A stretch of DNA of 64,000 nucleotides from Echinometra lucunter (lineage: Eukaryota > Echinodermata > Echinoidea > Camarodonta > Echinometridae), in assembly GCA_029962745.1 (NCBI GenBank), contig CM057153.1:39477612-39541611 (forward strand). The letters are read 5' to 3'. Position 1 is the stretch's first letter. Every line of letters begins with the position of its first letter. The notes under the pieces are model-generated. The model was not told the origin of the DNA and did no database searches. It saw only the letters and a list, made by a program, of their open reading frames with translations. The position numbers and the translations under genes are program-made. Shown piece after piece: positions 36,365 through 46,394 of the stretch.

Positions 36365-37380
36365 TTTCTGTGACTTGTAAACCTTTGCCCCTTTTCATTC
36401 AGTCTTTGAGATCTTTGCTCTTAGACTTCTGCTGAAAAAATAATATCATCATTTATTGCATAAATGCATTTACCTTTCCACGGAAAGTAGGTTATGAAGT
36501 GATAATGAAAGGAACCTGACTACCAAAATAATGTTCACCTTCGTCGATCAATCAAATTGATGAATTAACATACTAAGAAAACAATCTACTGACTAATTCA
36601 GAAGTCAGCAGGAATATATATTCCTTGTCACGGCAAAAGGTAGATAGTTCTTGTCATTTGGACTCCCACGTGCATTCATCTGCGTAAAACATAAGTAACC
36701 CGAACTTTCTCCTGATAAACTATTTTTCCTTTGCCGTCTCAGCTTTCGTTTCCGATCATACTTAAAACTTTCTTTGAGTCCCAGTAACGAAACTTTGTTA
36801 TGGGAGAAACCGACTTGAAGTAACTTATAGTTTATCATTTCCTGAAAATCATATCACTTTATTTTGTTCTCTATAAGCACTGTGGCTTTATTGTAAAGTG
36901 CGCTACACCTGACCAAGATTACGAGCTTAATTTCCTCATCTTTCTTTGTTGATTTTTTTCCAGTACCAACTTCATTGGACGGATCAGGAACGGATAAAGT
37001 TTGTGGACATAGTTGGTAAAAGTTTGTTTGATTCGGCATGTTCGATGAAATACTATATTCCGCCATTATCAGAATCTATCCTTGAATATTATTAATCGTC
37101 TCTATGCAATTTGATTTCCTAATAAAAAAAAAGTTCCAATATAAGATTTAACTGTTTCCACGGACGTATACAGAATCACAAAAATCAATGTACACCAAAA
37201 ATTAGATTGAATAAAAGATCCGAAGTCGACTTGAAGAGAAAATAATGATTCATGAAAAACTAAATGTGCTATACGTTAGACGCCATCCCTTGCCCACAGA
37301 ATTATTGGATACGCAGTATAAAGAGAGGTGAATATTGATTCTGGATTGAATGCTCTAATTACGATGAAATTTGACCCCCC
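36365..37380. other. Unique sequence without recognised features
   Basis: Short frames occur on the minus strand at 36605-36838 and 36854-37066. They lack similarity I recognise, and I could not support an exon. Confidence 0.5.
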
Positions 37381-37381
37381 C

Positions 37382-37396
37382 CAAAAAAAAAAAAAA

Positions 37397-37444
<48 letters not shown>

Positions 37445-37445
37445 C
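37382..37445. repeat. Poly(A) then (CAA)n
   Basis: A run of about 17 A is followed by about 15 CAA units. The polyglutamine and polycysteine frames across it are microsatellite artefacts. Confidence 0.95.
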
Positions 37446-37545
37446 CAGAACACACACACACAAAAACAGTATGCGACTTAAAAATCATGGTACGTTGTCT
37501 TTTATCTAAAAATACTTCTATTCTTTAGGATTTTAAAACCGCCTT

Positions 37546-37723
37546 GAAGAAGAAGAAGAAGAAGAAGAAGAAGAAGAAGAAGAAGAAGAAGAAGAAGAAG
37601 AAGAAGAAGAAGAAGAAGAAGAAGAAGAAGAAGAAGAGAAGAAGAAGAAGAAGAAGAAAGAGAAGAAGAAGAAGAAGAAGAAGAAGAAGAAGAAGAAGAA
37701 GAAGAAGAAGAAGAAGAAGAAGA
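37546..37723. repeat. Long (GAA)n tract, about 178 bp
   Basis: Nearly pure GAA is interrupted only by agaag and aaagag near 37635-37662. Long GAA/TTC tracts form triplex (H-DNA) structures and are unstable. The 78-aa Lys/Arg frame and the opposite Ser/Leu frame are repeats, not genes. Confidence 0.97.
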
Positions 37724-38117
37724 TGTCAAATTTTGGCCGGGCGTGTTTATCATGTTAGCGGTCATGTCTGTCTATCGTGAATGTTGATCTATGATTTGCA
37801 TCACCCATCTCTCTATCCCACCTAAACTCGCATGGCTTCGAAAGTTTTCCCCTTTTCTCATGAAAAGAGAAGTTGCTTGCATCAGTGACTTCGATTTCTT
37901 CGAATAAACGATTGAAAACGGATCACAGACACAAGACAGTTGAAATTATTCCTCAGATATTTACGGTTGGAGTTATTATGAAGATTTATTTTGGTAACCA
38001 ATTATTTACCATAGATATTTACAAAATCTTTGAGGAATATACATGTGTGAGGTAATGCATTCTCACACCCCACCCTCATAGGTAAGAAAAAGAGATTAAA
38101 CAAAACTGATTATTACC

Positions 38118-38148
<31 letters not shown>

Positions 38149-39102
38149 GGAGCGCTTTTACAGGGGACATTTCTCCTACTTTGAAGGAAAGAAGGAACAC
38201 CTTGGAATATGAAATATATTAAGAATCAGTGTCTACGGTGTGGAAAGCGAGAATCGCTAGTAAAAAAAAAATGCTGACACACTTTTCTTAAATTGTTAAT
38301 TGAAATGTCATGTTTGCTTTCTTGCTGCATAAAAGGTTTCAATTGAAACATGTCGACACGCAATGCAAGAAACAATAGCGGCTCTTTAGCGCTTCTTTCA
38401 AAGTGTTTATCCAGAGATATAGAAAGAGAGGAATAGAGAAAGGAGTGGGGAGGGGGAGCTTAAAAGTGGTTTTTATTTTATCAGGATAACGGTAGCACCT
38501 GCCTTTATTCTTTGCGGAAAATTCGAGCGCCGAACCATGGTTTATTCACGAAATACATGACGTACTGCAATAAATTGGCACGTACTCATTCTATTTATGA
38601 TGAAGAAATATTCCACTTAAAGCATTTAAAACAACCAGCGAGCTTCTCTCAACTGATATTTAACTCCTATTAGTCTTGGACTGTAAAAGAAGCGTCCTGG
38701 ATGTCCATGTTTGTCAATGTTTGTTTAATCCCTTGTGTTTGATATTTTGTACCAATCCATTATGAAACCGTCTTGCTTTCAGAATGCTAGCAGTAATGGA
38801 TTGCCTTATAATTAAAGCGCCAAAAGCTTGGCCTGCTCAGCGCTTCACCTGAAAAATGGGACTTAATAAATGATATATACCTTTATTTCCTGGGATTCAA
38901 GCTTCTTCTTGTATAGGAAAGGTGTCTGAGGATTTCTTTGTCATCTTGTTTTGCTGAAGGGAACATAATTCCAATATGCGAATAAGGTGGGGAGGCGGAC
39001 GTTGATACATAGGCGATAATACTTATAAAGTGGGTAGAACTGTGTTCTAACGTTCCCCGTTATTGGCCGTGAGGTTCTCAGAATGTAGTTAGGTCATTCA
39101 TT
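37724..39102. other. Unique sequence with a poly(A) run
   Basis: A run of about 27 A lies at 38118-38144 and a smaller one near 38263. No gene, RNA or element end is recognised. Confidence 0.5.
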
Positions 39103-39110
39103 CATTATTG

Positions 39111-40795
39111 CAGGGGCGAAGGAGCGTCTTTCAAAGTGGGGGGGGGGGCACCAGCGAAAAGGGCACTTCGGGGAAAAAGGGGGCACTTACAAAAGCTAAA
39201 CACAAGAAGGAAAATATACCCCTACATTCTATTTAACACACTTTTAAGGGGCATTTTGACATACGATTTTTATCTTTATGTGATAATAACTACTTTCTAC
39301 TTTACAAGTATACAGTTCTCTCTTATCTATTTTGCGAAGCGAGCGAGCAAGAAATGCTAAGTATTTTTGCTGAAAGCCGTGTTATTTGCAGTATATTTAG
39401 AATGGCCCACATACTTATAAAAGCTACCGCAAGTTCATGTTATGGATGTTCCATAATTATCACTGTTATACTTCCATTTACTCTGTAGTTTTCCTCGTGG
39501 TGACCAAGCTATAATGTTTTCAATGCACTTGTGAGATTTCATAGCGACCGATCATAATTTATTGGCGAAAATATTCAAAATGAATGGGGTTTTTAGAACA
39601 ATACCATCAGGAATAGAAGAACAGATAAGACCTTCATGGTTACCACACACAACTTGAAGTGCCTTGCGTGAGATATAATAAGTAAGTGTGGGATAGCGTA
39701 GCGAGCGAGCGAGCGTTGGAAAGAAAAAAATATTTTAAAAAAAGTAGAAAAACCCCTCTTTGCTTCAATTTAGGGGTACCGTTCCTTCCAATTAAACTTG
39801 TGGTAGGCACTGTGCCCTTCCTGTCCCCTGCTCCTCTGCCTCGCACTGCGAAGCCTCTCTGATTCTTTGGAGCTATTCGTAAATGGCTCTTTCAAGGACT
39901 TTAGGGAGCTTTCCGGAGGTGAAAGGGAAATTTTAAAGAAGAAGAAATGGCACAAGAGAGAAAAGGGGCCTCTATCAGATTTGAAGGGGCACTTATCAGA
40001 AAGAGAATTGTACTATTTTAAATGAAAGAGGGACTGAAAATGGGCACTTATCATAACCGGACACTCATCAGGAATGAAAAGAGACACTTATCAGATTGGA
40101 AGGGGCACTAAATCGCGAGGAAAGATGGCATTTACTAGAAAGGAAAAGGGGCACTTATCAGAAATTAAATTGGAATGTATCAAATTTTTAAAAGGCGCAC
40201 TTGCCCGAATGGAAAAGGGACACCATCAGAAAACAAGAGGGCGCTAATTGCACTGATCTTACATTAACAGATGGAGAAATTGGACATACTAGAAAGGAAA
40301 GGGGCACTTATCAGAAGTAAATGAGGGCATGTATCAGATTTCAAACGGGGCATTTATCAGAGATGAAAAGGGGCACTCTGCAGAAGAGGAATAGCTTTAT
40401 GAAAAAGGAAAAGAAGTAGTAGTCAAAGGGGGCAATAATCACAATTTCAAAGGGATGATATTATAAAGTGTAAAAGACGTAAAAGACGCACTTCTCAGAA
40501 TGGGAACAGAGCGCTCTTAAAAAAGGAAAGGGGCACTAATCAGGAATAAAAAGGGCGCACTTCTAGGTTTTAAGAAGGGTAACTTATATGAAACGAAAAG
40601 GGGCACTTATAAGAAAGCAAAAGGACACTTATTAACAATGAAGATGGGCCCTTCTAAGATGAAAGGATGTGCACGAATAGGTTTGAAAGGGGGGGGGCAT
40701 TTTTCTTGGACAAAAAGGGGCACTTTTTGGGTGCTTCGAAAAGTGTGGGGGGACTGTGCCCCCCCCCCCCCTGCCCCCCGGGAGCGCCGCCTCTG
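39111..40795. mobile_element. 1.7-kb non-autonomous hAT element
   Basis: The left end CAGGGGCGAAGGAGCG and right end GAGCGCCGCCTCTG (reverse complement CAGAGGCGGCGCTC) are hAT-type terminal inverted repeats. The flanks CATTATTG (39103-39110) and CATGATTG (40796-40803) match at 7 of 8 bases, as for an 8-bp hAT target duplication. Both ends carry G/C homopolymers just inside. The interior has no transposase. It holds gcgagcgagcg words near 39335 and 39700 and a degenerate GGGGCACTTATCAGAA minisatellite. Confidence 0.82.
39945..40740. repeat. Degenerate GGGGCACTTATCAGAA minisatellite inside the hAT element
   Basis: The phrase aaaaggggcacttatcagaa and variants (gacacttatcagattgg, gggcacttatcataacc, ggcgcacttgcccgaa, gggcactaatcagg) recur more than 20 times at roughly 30-35 base spacing. 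No two neighbours are identical, so this is old tandem expansion. Related units also begin near 39150 (gggcacttcggggaaaaag). Confidence 0.85.
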
Positions 40796-40803
40796 CATGA
40801 TTG

Positions 40804-41042
40804 GTTATGTTGGTGAAATGAAGCATTATATCATACAGTTGCATAATGGTGGTCCCGGCATTTGACCCGCCCCTGTTTTACGACCCAGAAAACAAAAAAT
40901 TCTCTTCACATCATGCACGCGTTGATTCTCCTACCGCTGAAGGGGGATTCCGTCTCCATTTCAACATCAATTTTCGGATAGGCCTACGATGTCTACAGCA
41001 ACACATGATTGCTTCAAATTAAATCATCATGTGTACAGATGG
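40804..41042. other. Unique sequence between hAT element and tRNA-like sequence
   Basis: No recognisable feature. Confidence 0.5.
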
Positions 41043-41108
41043 CAAGGGTTACTGGGTAGGTCGTTGGGCAATTGATTACAAGGTGCGGGATTCGAATCCC
41101 TGCCACAT
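41043..41108 (+). repeat. tRNA-like SINE head
   Basis: An A-box-like tgggtaggtcgttggg is followed by a T-arm gcggg-attcgaa-tccctgc with an intact B box (GATTCGAATCC). Acceptor pairing (ggcaagg against cctgcca) is poor. This is most likely a tRNA-derived SINE or pseudogene. A weaker relative with only the A-box side (tcagtgggtagggcgttttgacgaatgg) lies at 53450-53500. Confidence 0.5.
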
Positions 41109-41789
41109 CAACATTGTCCTTCGTCAAGTTAAATGCTTGGTTTGTTGAATGTGTAGCGGTAAAACGAAGATCATTGAAATTACAAGTAAAAGCTTCTCAT
41201 CAGGGCAGCTAAAGGGCTATAAGTTCTAAAGGACGTTGGAAACAAATCGACACTAATAACAAAATAGAAGTATTAGTAGAAATTATAGCAGAGGAAGTAG
41301 TAGAAGAAGTCATGGGTGTCGATCCGGGAAGGCGGAATATATCCCCCAATATATCAAGTACTGCATGACTTGTACTGTAGGAGGATTGCCTGCATTATCA
41401 TCCCCAAATTATTCACAGTTCATAATAACATAATAACACAATAATGAACGAATAAATCATTATTATAAATACCATTATAATAACAATGATTATTTTCACA
41501 ATTATTATTATTATTATTATTGTGTGTATAAATACCGACGACATCGCCATTATTTTTGTTTTTTTATTTTCATATTAAGATAATGCTTATCTTTACGGTA
41601 TGCAAATGAATGAATTTAGAATAAACTGCACGGAAGTTGGCCAAAAGTAGAAAAATTTCTAGAAGATAACGGCCTGTGACCAATATCATATTCCTATCAT
41701 ACCCACTATTGGAACGGAAGATGCTGAAAATGTACGTTACTAGAATGGAATAACAATACACTGGAACATGTCCTCAGCATAAAAATTCC
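41109..41789. other. Unique sequence with an ATT-rich stretch
   Basis: An (ATT)n run lies at 41500-41521. The segment at 41313 (catgggtgtcgatccgggaagg) resembles an element terminus but no partner end or target duplication was found. Confidence 0.4.
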
Positions 41790-42500
41790 CTTTTTTTTCC
41801 TCGCTTACTCGCTGCGCTCCCTCGTAAAATCTAGCAAATGGATGGTTTCGGAGATCGGAGAGTAAGCACTCTCTTATTCTAGCAGTAGGAGATATCCGAA
41901 TATCACTACATTCGGGCAGCGATATGTCCGACTATCCTCGAATTCTATTATCTGGTGTATTTTGGCGATAATTCAACATTATCATGATATCAAAACACAG
42001 GATTTGTTTCGGGAGAAACGAATTCGGCAAGCGAGGTGCCGAGCTAGAGTCATATTCGGGAGATAGGTGACATTATTATTTAGATACATGTAGCTTCTAG
42101 GGCCTAATATATAGTTTGATGATAAGAGTGCATTTTTTCCGGGCTCGATCACTTCGCCCGCTCGCATAATTTTTAGGGGAAAAAAGGATGGTTTTGGAAA
42201 GCAAACAAATATTTGGCTAGCGAGGTGACCGAATATATTATTTGGACAGCTCATATAAGTCCATAGTGTATTTGGATAACGAATCAATACTTGTACAGGG
42301 GCAAGAGTGGATTTTTTTTTTCGCTCGCTTCGCTCGCTCATATGAGAGGATGGCTTCGGAAAGCAGACAAATTGGGTTCGTGAAGTGACTGATTATAATT
42401 TGGAAATATCACTTTTTCTGTCAAAGTGAGTGGTGTTTTTTCCTCGCTCTCTTTACTCGCTTGTAATATTAAGAAAATTTAGGTCTTTTACCCCCATTCA
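41790..42500. repeat. Decayed tandem array, unit about 120-180 bp, with GCTCGCTTCGCTCGCTC words
   Basis: The blocks cctcgcttactcgctgcgctccctcg (41799), ggctcgatcacttcgcccgctcg (42141), cgctcgcttcgctcgctcat (42321) and cctcgctctctttactcgctt (42441) recur. Each is followed by a matching aggatggttttggaaagca and then a ggctagcgaggtgaccga segment. Spacing between equivalent words is about 120-190 bases. The 119-codon minus-strand frame here is a by-product. The array ends near tagcgacgcctg, which itself looks like a hAT-type terminus without a partner. Confidence 0.7.
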
Positions 42501-42612
42501 AAATGTTCTAGCGACGCCTGTGCCCCACTCAACCCGGTTGCTTCGCTGCCTACAAAGGCATATGCGGCACCAGTCATCCCCCAACGAATACAAATCGACA
42601 CCCATGGTAGTA

Positions 42613-42639
42613 GTAGGAGGAGGAGGAGGAGGAGGAGGA

Positions 42640-42671
<32 letters not shown>

Positions 42672-42753
42672 TGCATCTGCAACAGCAGCAGTAGCAAAGT
42701 ATATAGTAAGACTATTAGTAGTAGTATAGTAGCAGTAATAATAACAGAAGTAC

Positions 42754-42791
<38 letters not shown>

Positions 42792-42840
42792 CAGCAGCAG
42801 CAGTAGCAGTAGTAGTAGTAGTAGCAGCAGCAGCAGTAGT

Positions 42841-42875
<35 letters not shown>

Positions 42876-42957
42876 CAGTAGTAGTAGCAGCAGCAGTAGC
42901 AGTAGTAGTAGTATTAGTAGCAGCAGCAGTAGCAGTAGTAGTAGTATTAGTAGTAGT

Positions 42958-43007
<50 letters not shown>

Positions 43008-43325
43008 TAGTAGCAGTAATGTAGTAGCAGTAGTAGTGGTAGTAGTAGCAGTAGTAGTATATAGTAGTAGCAGTAGTAGCAGCAGCAGCAGCAGTAGTTG
43101 TAGTAGTAGCAGCAGCAGCAGCAGCAGTAGCAGTAGCAGGAGCAGGAGTAGTAGTAGCAGCAGCAGCAGCAGCAGTAGCAGTAGCAGGAGCAGGAGTAGT
43201 AGTAGCAGCAGCAGCAGCAGCAGTAGCAGTAGCAGGAGTAGTAGTAGCAGCAGCAGCAGTAGCAGTAGCAGGAGTAGTAGTAGCAGCAGCAGCAGTAGCA
43301 GTATCAGGAGTAGTATTAGTAAAAG
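42613..43325. repeat. 0.7 kb of AGG/AGC/AGT trinucleotide repeats
   Basis: (GGA)n passes into (GCA)n, then long alternating AGT and AGC blocks. From about 43100 to 43310 there is a higher-order repeat of about 48 bases: three AGT, five or six AGC, then AGT AGC AGT AGC AGG. Open Ser-, Ala/Gly- and Leu-rich frames across it are repeat artefacts. Confidence 0.95.
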
Positions 43326-45172
43326 TTCAATGTGCAGACTTCGGAAAGAGCAAAAATAATTTAAAGTGAACTGACAAAATATAAAATCAAGAATCTTATA
43401 TATGTTATGATACTTGTCACAAAAAAAAAAACCAAAAAAAAATCGCTTGGAGATGAATCTGTCAGGAAGCTTTCACTGAAACACTGACACTGAAAAATAT
43501 CGAAGTGCTGCACTAGTTAAGGGTATTTGTCTTTTGAAATTGTACAAAGTAGTATCTGTATCTGTATGGCCTTTGTATTTACCACGCGACTTCACCCGGA
43601 GAAAAAAAAGGGATGTTGTCAATGATACATGAAGACGTGTTAAAATGAAATTTCAAGCACGTTCATGTTACAGAGGAGAGTATCATACAATCCCGAATCT
43701 TAAGTGAACCTACTCCTTATTTTTTGTCAATTGTTTGAGGAAAAGATGACAGTATCCCTGACGTATAACCTGTTGACAGGGCTTCAGTTCTGGAGGGGCA
43801 ATGACAGTGGGCATATACTAGTAAATCAAAATAAGGAAAAGAAGCAAAACTGCCGATGCACCCGTTAGTTCCAACTTACTAGTATAAATAAAGTAAGCTA
43901 ACTAAGGGAGCAGAGGGGAAAGAGCAGAGGGGAAAAATATTCAAATTATGACCAACGGGCAAATCCTCATTCAAAGGAAGAGTTGCAGCAATGGCGGTAT
44001 AGTTTGCGCTTATACAGTCAACATGGTCCAGAATGAAGAAAACTACTCATTAAATAAGCGACCCAGATCACAGTAATTTATAATTACGTTCATAGCAGAG
44101 CTGTAAACAGAGATATATCATATCTCATTTGAGGTTGCTTAGATTTTCCCTCTACTTTCCTTCCTAATTTCGCTCGTCAATTCATCTTGTTCAAATCGCA
44201 CCACATTCAATTTTCATTGACCTCATTCTCTAGGTGCCTACCAAACAGAAGGAGAAAGAAATAAAGTGAAAAATCATATTTGACTGTGATAACGCCTGCA
44301 TTGCAGCCTTGCATAACGTTCCATTGCTACTCGGTGACAATGTCCACAAACGATCAACAGACACAAGATCTTTAGCTATGTCCCCCCCCCCCCCCCCCCC
44401 CCACGAGAACTCATCTCGACGCTCCTGCATTTTGATAATTCATTGTGGTTTAATCGTGTAGTGCTAGAAATATGAAGCTGTCAAATAACTGGGATATAGG
44501 TGAAGGGAACAGTTTCAACCACAAATTTCTTGTCAGGAAATGAAATGAACGAGATTTGTACAAGTCAATATTCACCTGTTGCCTGAATGAATCACATCAA
44601 TCCACAACCTTTAAGATACTGTCGTTATTACTTTTGGCAGATGCAATTTAAAAATTACGAGACCATATTACTACCCGAAAATTAAATGATGATTGTAAAA
44701 ATAAGGGTAATTTCAAAGTTTTCTTGCGAATATCAATGGGAGAGCAGATGGGTGCAGAAAGAGATGATTGAATGTCCCGTAATAATGTAACTTCTACATA
44801 GCACCGTCTCTATCGATAAAATATTACGTTTTCCCAAACCGTTTCCTCTGGCTGTTGCCGGCTGAAATATCAGAGATTGATAGAATAATAGCGTCGAAGT
44901 AGTTAAATTTCTCTGGTCGAAGTGACGATTTCCATTATTTCCATAACACTAATAAACATGTAATAAGAAAACCCTTGTTAAGGTAAATAGACTCTTCATA
45001 CCCATCCATGGAAATATAACTGAACAAACATGTAGGTCACTTCAACTAATCTCTTCTCTATTATGAGAGGCGAACTAGGACCAGGACTAGCACTCAGGCC
45101 CGGCCCCAGGTCGGACCTCAGATCGACCTAGCCTCAAGTCAAAATATCTAGAGAGAGGCCGTGAGTAAAGTC
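43326..45172. other. Unique sequence; one hAT-like right end
   Basis: A purine-rich aaaaaaaaaaaccaaaaaaaaatc run lies at about 43420. At 44381-44426 a run of about 22 C is followed by cgacgctcctg, the complement of a CAGGAGCGTCG terminus. I could not find the matching left end or an 8-bp target duplication. No gene is recognised. Confidence 0.5.
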
Positions 45173-45508
45173 AACAAACTCCCAACATGCCCAATGGTCA
45201 CTCTGCCTTCAACAAAACATAACAAACTCCCAACATGCCCAATGGTCACTCTGCCTTAAACAAAACATAACAAACTCCCAACATGCCCGATGGCCACTCT
45301 GCCTTAAACAAAACATAACAAACTCCCAACATACCCGATGGTCACTCTACCTTAAACAAAACATAACAAACTCCCAACATGCCCAATGGTCACTCTGCCT
45401 TAAACAAAAGATAACACACTCCCAACATGCCCGATGGCCACTCTACCTTAAACAAAACATAACAAACTCCCAACATACCCGATGGTCACTCTACCTTAAA
45501 CAAAACAT
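45173..45508. repeat. Minisatellite: seven 48-bp units
   Basis: Seven consecutive units of exactly 48 bases run from aacaaactcccaacatgccc to taaacaaaacat. They differ at few sites (catgccc/cataccc, aatgg/gatgg, tcact/ccact, ctgcc/ctacc). Because 48 is a multiple of three, one plus-strand frame stays open for all units (16-residue repeat TNSQHAQWSLCLKQNI, open 45165-45545), but it has no ATG. The opposite-strand frames are closed by the ctacc variants. A non-coding minisatellite is the simplest reading. Confidence 0.95.
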
Positions 45509-46347
45509 AAAAGAAGCAGCAGCAACAACAACAACAACAAAACATTAAGAAGAATGAATCAAAATATGGCAAACTTTCAACGTATGTAAAATTACTCTTT
45601 TTCAAACTTCCATAAGAGCGCAACAAAGAACAGAGGTATTTTAGGCTCGTCACAATGCCAACTGTGTAGCTAAAGTGAGACATATGCTATGTAGAGACAT
45701 TTCTCCACTCTAATATCGTTAAGATGTTAAAAGTTTTGGCTTTTCTTCATCCGCATGCTATTAAGGTATGAGATCTTGACGCACGTTTTCGTTAATTTCA
45801 GATGCGAGTTACTGGTGTTGATATGTCCTGAAAATGTTGAAAACAGTAACCCATGTTCAATCCTCTTTTTGTCCTGTAAGTAGATCTTAACAAGCATTAT
45901 ATTAATCCGTTAATCATCTTTAGATGCCCAGTACACCGTGGTGTAACATAAGTATGAAGGGAAAGAAACTTCATTTAGTCGGACATAATCGGGTTTTAAA
46001 AAGTGCGTCACTGAATCAGAAATCACTTCTTCGCCATGAAAAAAAGGCTTTGACGCTTTCCAGTAGTATCTCTAAGTGTTATAGAATTATCTTAAAACAT
46101 TAATGCAAAGCTACAATCATTAGACAGGAATGTGTTCTTGAATACTACCTCCCCCCCCCCCAAAAAAAAGAGAAAATACATTATCAAGATGGCTTCTTCA
46201 TTTTCAGGCCACATCTCTATATACAGAAAATTAGCAAAGAATGATTTTCATCCTAAACATACATGCATCACTTTCGTGCATGACCATTGATTTTAATTTT
46301 AAATTGAGTTGAATCATCATTGCCAACGCCCCTTGTTCTTCCCCTCT

Positions 46348-46350
<3 letters not shown>
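45509..46350. other. Unique sequence after the minisatellite
   Basis: (CAA)n follows at 45525-45541 and a C-run then A-run at 46150-46170. Nothing else is recognised. Confidence 0.5.

Positions 46351-46352
<2 letters not shown>

Positions 46353-46390
<38 letters not shown>
46353..46390. repeat. (CT)n microsatellite
   Basis: About 19 uninterrupted CT units occur after a C-rich lead-in. Confidence 0.97.

Positions 46391-46394
<4 letters not shown>

Noticed and set aside
37502..37780. Poly-Ser/Leu and poly-Lys/Arg proteins
   Set aside because: Produced by the GAA microsatellite.
41982..42341. 119-codon minus-strand frame
   Set aside because: It lies wholly within the decayed tandem array and has no domain I recognise.
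45165..45545. CRISPR-like array reading of the 48-bp repeats
   Set aside because: Units are contiguous and nearly identical with no unique spacers, and the genome is eukaryotic.
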